In this document: positions 8,483-16,510 of the stretch, in pieces
Layout of the letters: each line of letters opens with the position of its first letter
Position numbering within the stretch: position 1 is the first letter of the stretch
Assembly: GCA_964645285.1 (NCBI GenBank)
Contig: CAZYDR010000069.1
Coordinates: 1 to 19,943, forward strand
From: JAYZAP01 sp964645285
GTDB lineage: Bacteria; Pseudomonadota; Alphaproteobacteria; JAAXGF01
DNA length: 19,943 nt
Direction: 5' to 3'
The notes under the pieces: generated by a model
What the model was told of the DNA's origin: nothing
Seen by the model: only the letters and a program-made list of their open reading frames with translations
Database searches by the model: none
Translations under genes and position numbers: made by a program

Positions 8483-8641
8483 GTGATGCTGGAGCATCAC
8501 AAGCGGCGCGGGGCGACGTCGGGGGCCACGGAAGGTCGCCCTACGGGTCTCGTTTCCCGCTTCCCCGGGGCGTCAGGCACGCTTGACGATGCTCCAGCAT
8601 CGCCGGCGCGCGCCTTCCTACCGGGGAAACGGGAAACGAGA
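8483..8641. repeat. Nested inverted repeats inside the MITE
   Basis: The interior is itself strongly self-complementary. GTGATGCTGGAGCATCAC (8483-8500) and CGATGCTCCAGCATCG (8587-8602) are each near-perfect palindromes and also pair with each other. A further inverted pair is TCTCGTTTCCCG-c-TTCCCCGG (8548-8568) and its complement at 8621-8641, with one mismatch in 21. A transcript across the element could fold into a multi-branched structure between leuS and lptE. Confidence 0.8.
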
Positions 8642-8674
8642 TCGTATGGGTACCATATGTCTGAATCGGACCAC
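8642..8674 (-). repeat. Right terminal inverted repeat of the MITE
   Basis: Inverted copy of 8411-8443 with two mismatches, ending CGGACCAC directly before the flanking TA at 8675-8676. The next bases, GGCGTG, lead into the lptE start codon. Confidence 0.9.
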
Positions 8675-8682
8675 TAGGCGTG

Positions 8683-9240
8683 ATGGCTCGGTCACGACCG
8701 GAAGTTTTGTCGAAGCGGCGGGTATTTTTGCACCACGGAGCCGCGTCCCTTGCCCTTTTGGTTTCCAATCTGGGCCTGGCGGCGTGCGGATTTCGCCCGC
8801 TCTACGGCGAACGAGCCGGCAGAACCGCGGCGGCCGATTTGGCGTCAGTTCAAATCGGCGGTATCAATGATCGATTAGGACAGGTTCTTCGCAATGATCT
8901 GATTGAGCGCTTGAGCCCGTTGGGTGAGCCTAGATCGCCCCGCTATAGCCTGCGGGCGACGCTCTCGGAGTCGAGTGCGGCTCTAGCTATTCAGCAAGAC
9001 ACCACCATTACTCGCTATGACCAACGAATTGACGTGAGTTTCGCCCTGGTCGATTTGGCCACCGGTCAGATTGTCTTTCAGGGCGGCTCCCGCGCCATCG
9101 GCGGTTACGACGCGGTGCGCTCGGATTTCGCCACCCTGACCGCGCAACAGGATGCGGCGCGGCGCACGGTGCGCGAGCTCGCGGAGGATATCCGGGCCCA
9201 GCTGGCGGCGTTTTTCGCCGGTCGCCCCGGCGGCGGCTAG
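8683..9240 (+). CDS. lptE: LPS-assembly lipoprotein LptE
   Basis: The 185-residue product has a basic n-region (RSRPEVLSKRR), a hydrophobic stretch and the lipobox LAAC with Cys at about residue 35, followed by GFRPLYG, the sequence typical of alphaproteobacterial LptE just after the lipidated cysteine. LptE plugs the LptD barrel in the outer membrane and takes part in the last step of LPS export. The later region (LRATLSESSAALAIQQDTTI, RIDVSFALVDLATGQIVFQG) matches the family's beta-sheet core. The start is ATG 8683; GTG 8680 is a possible alternative. The MITE now separates it from leuS, to which it was apparently coupled, so its upstream sequence is MITE-derived. The stop lies 13 bases before holA. 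Confidence 0.92.
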   Translation: MARSRPEVLSKRRVFLHHGAASLALLVSNLGLAACGFRPLYGERAGRTAAADLASVQIGGINDRLGQVLRNDLIERLSPLGEPRSPRYSLRATLSESSAALAIQQDTTITRYDQRIDVSFALVDLATGQIVFQGGSRAIGGYDAVRSDFATLTAQQDAARRTVRELAEDIRAQLAAFFAGRPGGG

Positions 9241-9253
9241 GGTTCGGCGGGTG

Positions 9254-10285
9254 GTGAAGTTCTCTGCATCCAAAGTCGACGGCTTCATGCGCGCGCCCGA
9301 CCCGGCGGTGCGGGCGATTCTGCTCTACGGACCGGACGACGGTCTGGTGCGCGAGCGCGCCGACGTATTGGCCGGACAGGTGGTGGAGGACCTGGCCGAC
9401 CCATTCCGGGTGGCCGAGTTGACCCCAGCCCATCTCAAGGAGGATCCGGCTCGTCTGGCCGATGAAGCGGCGGCATTATCCATGACCGGCGGCCGCCGGG
9501 TGGTGCGGTTGCGCCCGGCCGGCGATAACGAGAGCGGGGCGCTAAAGACCTTTCTCGCGGATGCGCCGGGCGAGGCGCTGGTGGTGGTCGAGGCCGGCGA
9601 GTTACTGCCGCGCTCAAAGCTGCGCAAGGCTTTCGAAGGCGCCAAGAACGGCGCCGCCCTGCCCTGCTATTTCGATGAAGATGCCGGGCTGCGCCGGGTT
9701 ATCGAGGAAACCCTTGCGCCCGGCGGGTTTTCAATGGAACCGGCGGCTGAGCGCTATCTCGCCGCGGTCCTGGGCGGTAACCGGCTGATGACCCGGGGCG
9801 AGTTGGAAAAGCTGGCGCTTTTCATGGGCGACGAGCGCCGAATAACCCTTGACCATGCGGAGGCCTGTATCGGCGACAGTTCGGTACTGACCCTGGACGC
9901 GGTGGTCATCGCGGCCGGCGCCGGCGACAGTGCCGGTGTCGAACGTGGCTTGACCCGCGCCTATCTCGAGGGCACATCGCCGGTGGCGGTACTGCGTGCC
10001 GCGTGCCGTCATCTACAGCGGCTCCACCTGGCGGCGGGGGCCCGGGCACGGGGCGAGTCGGTACAGGGCGCGCTGCGGAAGTTCCGCCCGCTCCTACACT
10101 ATAAGGTTGAAAAAGCGCTGCAGTCACAGATTGATCGTTGGCCGCCATCGCGGGTCGCCGGGGCCATGACTTTGGTGCTTGATGCGGAGCGCGATTGCAA
10201 GACCACGGGGATGCCGGCCGAGGTCGTCTGCAGCCGCGCCCTGATGCGGGTGGCGCAGGCCGCGCGGACAGTCCGACAACGATAG
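9254..10285 (+). CDS. holA: DNA polymerase III delta subunit
   Basis: HolA is the delta subunit of the clamp loader, which opens the beta sliding clamp and places it on primed DNA. The N-terminus MKFSASKVDGFMRAPDPAVR leading to AILLYGPDDGLVRERA is the family's signature, with the AAA+-like fold lacking a functional P-loop. Further marks are VVVEAGELLPRSKLRKAFE, the central LGGNRLMTRGELEKLALFMG and the C-terminal collar domain near ALRKFRPLLHYK. The start is a GTG at 9254 (GTG at 9251 is possible), chosen because the family begins with MK. An in-frame extension back into lptE to 9152 is an overlap shadow. The gene lies 13 bases after lptE and probably shares its transcript. It converges on parB with no obvious terminator between. 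Length is 343 residues, normal for the family. Confidence 0.93.
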   Translation: MKFSASKVDGFMRAPDPAVRAILLYGPDDGLVRERADVLAGQVVEDLADPFRVAELTPAHLKEDPARLADEAAALSMTGGRRVVRLRPAGDNESGALKTFLADAPGEALVVVEAGELLPRSKLRKAFEGAKNGAALPCYFDEDAGLRRVIEETLAPGGFSMEPAAERYLAAVLGGNRLMTRGELEKLALFMGDERRITLDHAEACIGDSSVLTLDAVVIAAGAGDSAGVERGLTRAYLEGTSPVAVLRAACRHLQRLHLAAGARARGESVQGALRKFRPLLHYKVEKALQSQIDRWPPSRVAGAMTLVLDAERDCKTTGMPAEVVCSRALMRVAQAARTVRQR

Positions 10286-10345
10286 CGGTTCGGGTGGATC
10301 GGCCGGTAAATTCTTCAGATACGGTTGTGGGACGCGATGGTGGGC

Positions 10346-11281
10346 TTAGGCCTGACCGAGACGCTTGAGCACATCGTCGAGCTCACTGAGCGTTTTGTAG
10401 TGGATCGTCATGGTGCCGCCGGACGCCTTGTGATCGATCTTGACGGTGAGGCCAAGCAGATCACCGAGACTACGCTCGATGGCCACCGTATTAGCATCGG
10501 CAGGCGGTTTGGGTTTGCCCTTTAACGCAGGCGTACTAGTCTGGGAACGGCGTACTAAACCTTCTGTTTGCCTTACATTAAGGCCCTTGGCGACAACTAC
10601 GCCGGCTAGCGCGACGGGATCGTCGGCGCCAAGCAGGGCGCGGCCGTGACCGGCGCTGAGTTTGGCCTCATCGATCATTGCCTTGACCTGGTCCGGTAGA
10701 CCAAGGAGTCGTAGGGTGTTAGCCACATGGCTGCGGCTCTTGCCGATGATTTTGCCCAGGACTTCCTGGCTGTGATCGAATTCATCCATCAGGCGGCGAT
10801 ACCCAGCGGCCTCTTCCAGAGGTGTCAGATCCTCGCGCTGGATGTTCTCCACCAGGCCGACTTCGAGGGCTTCGCGGTCGGACATGTCGCGGATCACCAC
10901 CGGTACTTCGTGGAGCTTCGCGACCTGGGCCGCGCGCCATCGCCGCTCACCGGCAATGATCTCGTAGGCGCCCGGATTCTGACTGTCTTCGCGCACGATC
11001 AGCGGTTGAAGAACACCTTTGGTCCGGATCGAGTCTGCGAGGGCGTTGATCTCCGTCTTGTCGAAGTGACGGCGGGGCTGGCTGGCGCCGGGCCGAAGAA
11101 ATTCCACTGGCACGGTCTGCGGCGTCGTACCGCCGGATCGCTTCCAGGCGTTGGCGTCCACATCGGCAAGCAGAGCGGACAAACCCTTGGCCAGACCACG
11201 GCGCGGCGCGCGCCCACGGCCACCGGCGCCATCGTGGCCGCCACCGCTCTTGCTCATGGTTTGCGTCTCATGGGATGTCAT
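10346..11281 (-). CDS. parB: Chromosome partitioning protein ParB
   Basis: ParB binds parS, spreads as a CTP-dependent clamp and directs origin segregation with ParA. The 311-residue sequence shows the basic N-terminal tail with RRGLAKGLSALLAD (ParA-stimulating peptide), the CTP-binding motifs GERRWRAAQ (111-119) and ENIQREDLTPLEEA (145-158), the parS-reading helix-turn-helix at about 170-192 (SQEVLGKIIGKSRSHVANTL) and LSAGHGRALL. The C-terminal dimerisation part ends LSELDDVLKRLGQA. The ATG at 11281 has AGAGG just upstream; ATG 11257 is an alternative. It lies 26 bases after parA in the same operon. Two perfect target sites are present at 12686 and 14731. Confidence 0.95.
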   Translation of the reverse strand: MTSHETQTMSKSGGGHDGAGGRGRAPRRGLAKGLSALLADVDANAWKRSGGTTPQTVPVEFLRPGASQPRRHFDKTEINALADSIRTKGVLQPLIVREDSQNPGAYEIIAGERRWRAAQVAKLHEVPVVIRDMSDREALEVGLVENIQREDLTPLEEAAGYRRLMDEFDHSQEVLGKIIGKSRSHVANTLRLLGLPDQVKAMIDEAKLSAGHGRALLGADDPVALAGVVVAKGLNVRQTEGLVRRSQTSTPALKGKPKPPADANTVAIERSLGDLLGLTVKIDHKASGGTMTIHYKTLSELDDVLKRLGQA

Positions 11282-11307
11282 TGGACCTCTGGTTTAGCCG
11301 GTCACGG

Positions 11308-12168
11308 TTACAGTGCGGGAAGGGGCGCACCGCGTTCGCGCCGCAAGACTTCGCTGGCCAGGTGCAAATAGGCCCGGGAACCGGCGCAATTGATGTCGTA
11401 AAGCAGCACCGGCTTGCCGTGGGATGGCGCCTCGGAGACCCGAATATTGCGCGGAATGACCGTATTGTAGACCACCGAGCCCATATGGTCCCGAACATCA
11501 GCCGCTACCTGAACAGACAAGTTGTTGCGTTTGTCATACATGGTCAACACAACACCTAGCACTTCCAGAGTTGGATTGAGGCTCTGTCGTACAAGGGTGA
11601 CCGTGCTCAGCAGCTGGCTCAACCCTTCAAGGGCGAAGAACTCGCACTGGAGCGGCACCAGGATCGAATCGGCGGCGACCAGAGCGTTGACCGTCAGCAG
11701 GCCGAGCGCCGGTGGGCAATCGATAATGACGTAGTCGTAGTCATCGGTCCGGCTGGCAATGGCCGTGCGCAGGCGATACTCACGGTGCTCCGCGTGGGCC
11801 AGTTCCACTTCAGCGCCGGTCAGGTCGACTACGGCAGGAACCAGATTGAGACCGGGAACGTCCGATGAAACGATGGCTTCCTGGAGGTCGGCTTCACCCA
11901 TGAGCACGTCGTAGGAGGTCAGGGTACGGCGTTCACGCTCGACACCCAGGCCGGTGCTGGCGTTGCCTTGGGGGTCCAGGTCAATGACCAGAACCCGCCG
12001 GGTCACCGCCGCCAGGGCGGTCGCCAGGTTGATTGCCGTTGTGGTCTTGCCGACGCCGCCTTTTTGATTGGCCACGGCGACCACCCGTCGGAGCGTTCCA
12101 GGCGCCGGCGACGTCAGATCATCAAGAGGGTAGGCGCTCGAGGTTGCCAAGGCACAAAACCGTTCCAT
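11308..12168 (-). CDS. parA: Chromosome partitioning ATPase ParA (Soj family)
   Basis: ParA is a deviant Walker ATPase that binds DNA nonspecifically and drives ParB-parS complexes apart. Seen are the deviant Walker A KGGVGKTT (36-43) preceded by VVAVANQ, Walker A' LVIDLDPQGNASTGLG, Walker B YVIIDCPPALGLLTVNAL, and the C-terminal NTVIPRNIRVSEAPSHGKPV. Length is 286 residues, slightly long because of an N-terminal extension of about 27 residues before the conserved RRVVAVANQ. The ATG at 12168 overlaps the rsmG end by 47 bases and lacks a clear Shine-Dalgarno, so translation may be coupled or begin slightly later. It lies between rsmG and parB in a minus-strand operon. Confidence 0.95.
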   Translation of the reverse strand: MERFCALATSSAYPLDDLTSPAPGTLRRVVAVANQKGGVGKTTTAINLATALAAVTRRVLVIDLDPQGNASTGLGVERERRTLTSYDVLMGEADLQEAIVSSDVPGLNLVPAVVDLTGAEVELAHAEHREYRLRTAIASRTDDYDYVIIDCPPALGLLTVNALVAADSILVPLQCEFFALEGLSQLLSTVTLVRQSLNPTLEVLGVVLTMYDKRNNLSVQVAADVRDHMGSVVYNTVIPRNIRVSEAPSHGKPVLLYDINCAGSRAYLHLASEVLRRERGAPLPAL

Positions 12169-12745
12169 TAGGGTCGGTTCGGCTGGGATGCCGATCGATG
12201 GTCATTCTCCAACATTTTGTGGCATCAGTCAATTCTTCGTCTACATGTACTCCTTTTGGAACAATAAATCTGGTGTGGGGTGCCCAGAATCGCTCCCCAT
12301 AAGCCAGCAATTCGACCAGCGGCGCACAGGCCCGGGCGGTGATCACATCCGCCGGCATAGGCGGCAGGACCTCGATTCGGACGTTGTGAATAGTCACATT
12401 TACCCCGGTAAGCCGCGCCGCTTCGGCCAAAAACGTGGCTTTTCGACCGTCGCTCTCCACCAGTTCCACGCCGTCAACGCCGAGGATGGCCATTACCAAG
12501 CCAGGAAACCCAGCGCCACTGCCGAAATCGAGCACGCGCCCGGGCGCAGCGGGTAGATAATCGATGATCTGGGTCGAATCGAGCACATGGCGGCGCCACA
12601 CATCGACCAGGCTGGCTTTGCTCACTAGGTTAATGCGCCGCTGCCACTTGGTCAGCATATCTACAAACACGTCGAGTCGCTCGAGTGTTTCACGTGAAAC
12701 ACCGCTGGCGTGGGCGAATGCCTCACGGCTCATGGGCGCCGGCAC
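12122..12745 (-). CDS. rsmG: 16S rRNA (guanine-N7) methyltransferase RsmG
   Basis: RsmG (GidB) methylates N7 of G527 in 16S rRNA using SAM. The family core is plain: ERLDVFVDMLTKWQRRINLV, RRHVLDSTQI, the SAM-binding motif RVLDFGSGAGFPGLVMAIL and VELVESDGRKATFL. I take the start as GTG 12745 because GAGG lies 8 bases upstream and the mnmG stop is only 10 bases away; ATG 12733 is a good alternative. The upstream in-frame ATG at 12817 would overlap mnmG by over 60 bases and is unlikely. A parS site lies inside the coding region and specifies the residues VSRET. The 3' end overlaps parA. Length is 207 residues, normal. Confidence 0.93.
   Translation of the reverse strand: MPAPMSREAFAHASGVSRETLERLDVFVDMLTKWQRRINLVSKASLVDVWRRHVLDSTQIIDYLPAAPGRVLDFGSGAGFPGLVMAILGVDGVELVESDGRKATFLAEAARLTGVNVTIHNVRIEVLPPMPADVITARACAPLVELLAYGERFWAPHTRFIVPKGVHVDEELTDATKCWRMTIDRHPSRTDPNGTVLCLGNLERLPS
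12686..12701. promoter_or_regulatory. parS centromere site 1, inside rsmG
   Basis: The 16-bp perfect palindrome TGTTTCACGTGAAACA is the canonical ParB binding site. It lies in the 5' part of rsmG, where it encodes Val-Ser-Arg-Glu-Thr. ParB is encoded about 1.4 kb away. Confidence 0.95.
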
Positions 12746-12755
12746 GGGCTGAGCC

Positions 12756-14654
12756 TCAGGCAATTCGCCGTGGCGAACGGTGTTTCGGGTTCCTGGCTCC
12801 GCGCTGCACATGGCCAAGAAGTGCTGTCAATGCCGCCGGCGTCACCCCGGATATACGGCCCGCGGCGCCCAGTGTGGTCGGGCGCACCGCCGTCAGCTTC
12901 TCGCAAACTTCGTTGGACAGGCCGCCGACCTCGCCATAATCCAAATCCTCGGGCAACACCAAGGCCTCATCCCGGCGAAACGCCAGAACATCGGCCTCCT
13001 GGCGCGCCAAATAGCTGGCATAGAGCGCCTCGACCTCGATCTGCTCGGCCACATCGGGGCGCAATCCAGCCAACTCAAGCCAAACCGCCGTCAGGCGTGC
13101 CAGGTCGATCCCGGGATGGGCGAGGAGATCGGATACGGATCGGACAACACCATCGAGATTTATGGAAAACCCCCGTTTATTCAATTGGTTAGGGCTCACT
13201 CGCAAATCGTCGACCAATCTCCTGCCGTCGTCCAGAGCGGCCGCCTTATGAGCGAAGAAAGAGGCCCGCTCATTGCCCACGCAACCCAGGACTACGCCCT
13301 TGGGCGTCAGCCGCAGGTCCGCATTGTCGGCCCGCAGGCTAAGCCGGTACTCGGCCCGCGACGTGAACATGCGATAGGGCTCCGGGGTGCCCCGTGTCAC
13401 CAGATCGTCGATCATTACGCCGATATAGGCGTCCGCCCGGTCCAGAACCAACGGCGCCGCGCCGGATGCCGCCAGAGCGGCATTGAGCCCGGCCATCAGG
13501 CCCTGGGCGGCGGCTTCCTCATATCCCGTGGTGCCGTTGATCTGTCCGGCGAGATAAAGCCCCCGAATACGCCGGGTCTCCAAGGTCGGATCAAGCTCTC
13601 GGGCGTCCACGTAGTCATATCCGATGGCATAGCCCGGACGCAGCATTTCCGCCCGTTCCAAGCCGGGAATGGTAGCCAGCAGGGCTTGCTGAACGTCCCG
13701 GGGCATAGAGGTGGAAATCCCGTTGGGGTAGACCGTGTCATCGTCCAGGCCCTCGGGCTCAAGAAAAATTTGATGGCCCTGACGGTCGGCGAAACGCACC
13801 ACCTTGTCTTCGATGGATGGGCAATAGCGCGGCCCGGTGCCATCGATCTGCCCGGAATAGATCGGCGCCCGGTAAAGATTAGCCCGGATAATGTCATGGG
13901 TTGCCGGGGTCGTTCCGGTTATGCGGCAAGCCACCTGGGGCAGGGTAATGCGCTCGGTCAGGGTCGAGAACGGCCGCGGCGGGTCGTCGCCGTGCTGGGG
14001 ATCAAGACCATTCCAATCAATGGTGCCGCGCTTCAGGCGTGGCGGCGTTCCGGTCTTCAGCCGACCCATGGCAAAACCCGCCAACGTCAGGGTTTTCGCC
14101 AGGCCCAGGGCAGGGGCGTCGCCAACCCGGCCGGCCGGTATGGTCTCCTCGCCCATGTGGATGAGACCGCGCAGGAAAGTGCCTGCAGTCAGCACCACCC
14201 GAGGTGCGGCGATGATCTCATCGGACGCGGTAATCACGCCGGAAACCGCAGAATTTTCCCGTTTTTCATTCTGGAACGCTAGGTCTTCAATGGCTTCGGC
14301 GCGGATCTCCAGATTGTCCTGGGCGGCCAGTTCGGCCTGCATGGCTTCGCGGTAGAGGCGGCGGTCAGCCTGGGCCCGGGGGCCGCGCACCGCCGGGCCC
14401 TTGGAACGGTTGAGCAGGCGGTATTGAATGCCGGCCTGATCGATAACCCGAGCCATGAGCCCGTCCAGGGCGTCGATCTCGCGCACCAGCGTGCCCTTGG
14501 CCAGACCACCAATGGCCGGGTTGCACGACATCTCGCCAATGGTCTCGATCTTATGGGTGACCAGTAGAGTACGGGCGCCAAGGCGCGCCGACGCGGCGGC
14601 CGCCTCGCAGCCGGCGTGACCGCCGCCAATGACAATGACATCGTAGACCTTCAT
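12756..14654 (-). CDS. mnmG: tRNA wobble-uridine modification enzyme MnmG (GidA)
   Basis: MnmG is the FAD-dependent partner of MnmE; together they install the (carboxymethyl)aminomethyl group at C5 of the wobble uridine in several tRNAs. The 632-residue sequence begins VYDVIVIGGGHAGCEAAAAS, the FAD dinucleotide-binding loop, followed by EIGEMSCNPAIGG-like residues (IGEMSCNPAIGGLAKGTLVR), SKGPAVRGPRAQADR, the CxxxGTFL region (VLTAGTFLRGLIHMGEE), the LKTGTPPRL motif, and GLYLAGQINGTTGYEEAAAQG. The C-terminal helical domain that contacts MnmE is complete. No Shine-Dalgarno is visible at the ATG. The stop lies 10 bases before the rsmG start. It follows mnmE, with a parS in the 104-base gap. Confidence 0.96.
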   Translation of the reverse strand: MKVYDVIVIGGGHAGCEAAAASARLGARTLLVTHKIETIGEMSCNPAIGGLAKGTLVREIDALDGLMARVIDQAGIQYRLLNRSKGPAVRGPRAQADRRLYREAMQAELAAQDNLEIRAEAIEDLAFQNEKRENSAVSGVITASDEIIAAPRVVLTAGTFLRGLIHMGEETIPAGRVGDAPALGLAKTLTLAGFAMGRLKTGTPPRLKRGTIDWNGLDPQHGDDPPRPFSTLTERITLPQVACRITGTTPATHDIIRANLYRAPIYSGQIDGTGPRYCPSIEDKVVRFADRQGHQIFLEPEGLDDDTVYPNGISTSMPRDVQQALLATIPGLERAEMLRPGYAIGYDYVDARELDPTLETRRIRGLYLAGQINGTTGYEEAAAQGLMAGLNAALAASGAAPLVLDRADAYIGVMIDDLVTRGTPEPYRMFTSRAEYRLSLRADNADLRLTPKGVVLGCVGNERASFFAHKAAALDDGRRLVDDLRVSPNQLNKRGFSINLDGVVRSVSDLLAHPGIDLARLTAVWLELAGLRPDVAEQIEVEALYASYLARQEADVLAFRRDEALVLPEDLDYGEVGGLSNEVCEKLTAVRPTTLGAAGRISGVTPAALTALLGHVQRGARNPKHRSPRRIA

Positions 14655-14730
14655 GGGGGCGCACCATACGCAGCCGTCGGGCCCCTGTCAAAGCGGTGCA
14701 AACACCTGATTTTATGGAGGACTTCTGCCA

Positions 14731-14746
14731 TGTTTCACGTGAAACA
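14731..14746. promoter_or_regulatory. parS centromere site 2, between mnmE and mnmG
   Basis: A second perfect copy of TGTTTCACGTGAAACA lies in the mnmE-mnmG spacer, 2045 bp from site 1. Being intergenic, it overlaps the likely 5' leader or promoter area of mnmG, so ParB binding here could influence mnmG expression as well as segregation. Confidence 0.95.
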
Positions 14747-14758
14747 TCGGTCCACCGG

Positions 14759-16120
14759 TCACTTGCCGATGCAAAACTCCGAGAAGATGACGTCGAGCAG
14801 ATCCTCCACATCGACCCGACCGGTAATGCGGGCCAGGGCTCGTACGGCCAGGCGCAGTTCCTCGGCCGCCAGCTCCGGGGCCGCCGCCAAGGGATAGCGG
14901 GCCAGGGCCTCGGCGCACGCGGTCAGGACGCTGCGATGGCGCGCTCGGGTCAGGGCCGGCGTGCCGAACGGCTGGAGCTGCGCTGCCGCGGCTTCGGACA
15001 AAGCCGCTACGAAGGCGTCGAAGCCTGCACCCGTGGTACAGGACAGGGGCCAAATTTTCCGCGTTCCCAATGTCGTACCGGCGAGCAGGGCCGCGCCGGC
15101 GGGCAGGGACGCTGTATCGGTCTTGTTGACGGTGACCAGCGTGTCGTCATCGACCAGGGCCTGGGTACGCTGGTCGGTGGCGGGCCAGGCCGTGGCGTCA
15201 AACATCGCAATCTTCAGGTCGGCGGCTTCGGCCCGGGCCAGGCTTCGCCGCATACCCTCGATCTCGACCGGATCGATGCCGCTGTGGTCATCGGCGCCTT
15301 CACGGAGCCCGGCGGTGTCAGCCACGGTCACCGGCAGGCCGCCGAGATCCATATGAACCTCGATGACATCGCGAGTGGTGCCCGCATGGTCGGAAACAAT
15401 CGCCGCTTCGCGGCGGGCAAGACGGTTGAGCAGGCTCGACTTACCCACGTTAGGGGCCCCTACGATGGTTACGAACAGACCGTCACGCAGCCGCTCACCA
15501 CGGTAGTTGTCGTCAAGGTGAAGGGAGATGGCCGAATGGACACCCTCTATAGTGTGTCGAACCGGGTCGACAAGGTTATCCGGCAAGTCCTGGTCGGAGA
15601 AATCGATGGCCGCTTCCACATGGGCCAGCGCACGGGTCAAATCATGGCGCCAGCCGTCGTAAAGCGACCCCAGGACACCGCTCAGTTGGCTCAACGCCTG
15701 ACGCCGCTGGGATTCGCTCTCGGCGGCGATAAGATCGGCCAGACCCTCCACCGCTGTAAGGTCGAGTTTGCCGTTGTGGAAGGCGCGGCGGGTGAATTCG
15801 CCGGGCTCGGCCGGGCGCAGGCCGGGCAGGGCGGCCAAAGCGTCCATGACCGCCGCTACGACCGCCCGACCGCCGTGGAGATGGAGTTCAGCGGCGTCCT
15901 CGCCGGTATAGCTGGCCGGCCCCGGAAACCACAGCACCAAGGCATCATCGAGCACCATATCACAGTCCGGCGACCGAAGCCGACGGCGCGATGCCAGACG
16001 CGGCGGCGGCAGGTCGCCGGCAAGCGCCGCAAGCGCCGCTCCGGCAGCCGATCCCGACAGCCGAATCACCGCGATTCCGGCCCGCCCCAGGATCGTTGCC
16101 GGAGCGAAAATCGTCGCCAT
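14759..16120 (-). CDS. mnmE: tRNA modification GTPase MnmE
   Basis: MnmE is the GTPase and one-carbon donor partner of MnmG. Visible parts are the N-terminal tetrahydrofolate-binding domain (GRAGIAVIRLSG, GPASYTGEDAAELHLHGG, RPAEPGEFTRRAFHNGKLDL), the inserted G domain with P-loop GAPNVGKSS (about 221-229), DTAGLRE switch II and NKTD, and the C-terminal helix ending in the essential CxGK motif (FCIGK). I choose ATG 16120 because GAGAG lies 7 bases upstream and the family starts M-TIFA; the frame can be extended 6 codons to a GTG at 16138. The product has 453 residues. It leads the mnmE-mnmG-rsmG-parAB run. Confidence 0.96.
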   Translation of the reverse strand: MATIFAPATILGRAGIAVIRLSGSAAGAALAALAGDLPPPRLASRRRLRSPDCDMVLDDALVLWFPGPASYTGEDAAELHLHGGRAVVAAVMDALAALPGLRPAEPGEFTRRAFHNGKLDLTAVEGLADLIAAESESQRRQALSQLSGVLGSLYDGWRHDLTRALAHVEAAIDFSDQDLPDNLVDPVRHTIEGVHSAISLHLDDNYRGERLRDGLFVTIVGAPNVGKSSLLNRLARREAAIVSDHAGTTRDVIEVHMDLGGLPVTVADTAGLREGADDHSGIDPVEIEGMRRSLARAEAADLKIAMFDATAWPATDQRTQALVDDDTLVTVNKTDTASLPAGAALLAGTTLGTRKIWPLSCTTGAGFDAFVAALSEAAAAQLQPFGTPALTRARHRSVLTACAEALARYPLAAAPELAAEELRLAVRALARITGRVDVEDLLDVIFSEFCIGK

Positions 16121-16225
16121 TTCAAGGCTCTCGTTCACCGCGCTAGATCACCGAATAAAGATTAGGAACCACTTCGTCCAAAACGCGCAAGTGATTGATT
16201 TAACGCTTGTTTCGCCAAATCTCGC

Positions 16226-16462
16226 CTATTTCTTATCGTCGCCACTTTGGGGCTGCCACAGGTTGCGCCATTGCTCCCACCCGGCCATGCCATCGGGCAT
16301 CCAGGCCTTGGCCATGGCGTCCGGGTCCATGGCGCCGAGCGAGGCCATCATGTGCTTCTGGAACTCCTCTACATAAGCCTGCTGAGCCGGTCTCAGATCG
16401 GGCAGGCCGAGGAAACTGCGGGCTTCCTCCGGAGTGCAGTCGATATCGATGGTGACTTTCAT
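16226..16462 (-). CDS. DUF6489 family small protein
   Basis: A 78-residue protein beginning MKVTIDIDCTPEEARSFLGL, followed by LPDLRPAQQAYVEEFQKHM and ending in a tail rich in Trp (WEQWRNLW). The start is well supported by AAGGGAG upstream of the ATG. This small family is common in alphaproteobacteria next to mnmE; its function is unknown. The pattern of a short strand plus a Trp-rich helix suggests a cytosolic binding or oligomerisation role, but this is inference. About 105 bases separate its stop from the mnmE ATG, so mnmE may also have its own promoter there. Confidence 0.85.
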   Translation of the reverse strand: MKVTIDIDCTPEEARSFLGLPDLRPAQQAYVEEFQKHMMASLGAMDPDAMAKAWMPDGMAGWEQWRNLWQPQSGDDKK

Positions 16463-16510
16463 GGCCGTCTCCCTTGTCCTCGGCGCTGCCTTGCACCAAG
16501 TTAGGCCACG

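Larger units (their letters stand above)
8409..8676. mobile_element. MITE-like element with 33-bp inverted repeats and TA duplication
   Basis: A 264-bp element (8411-8674) is bounded by TA on both sides. Its ends are 33-bp inverted repeats with two mismatches: the left begins GTGGTTCGCTTCAGACATAT and the right, read inward, begins GTGGTCCGATTCAGACATAT; both continue GGTACCCATACGA. TA target duplication is typical of IS630/Tc1-mariner type transposons, and the lack of a transposase makes this a non-autonomous MITE. Removing the element and one TA leaves leuS ending ATT TAG followed by GCGTG and the lptE ATG, a tight gene junction, which strongly supports insertion there. An open frame spans the whole element but resembles no protein. 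The ends and duplication are seen; the family assignment is inferred. Confidence 0.85.

Noticed and set aside
8411..8677. Open frame across the MITE as a gene
   Set aside because: Its sequence is dictated by inverted repeats, it resembles no transposase, and it starts at the leuS stop.
10286..10345. Bidirectional terminator between holA and parB
   Set aside because: I looked for a GC-rich stem with a T-run and found none in the 60-base gap.
12780..14282. 500-codon plus-strand open frame
   Set aside because: It lies entirely antisense to mnmG, which has a full set of family motifs; long antisense frames are usual in GC-rich genes.
14696..16165. 489-codon plus-strand open frame
   Set aside because: Antisense to the complete mnmE gene, with composition typical of a shadow frame.
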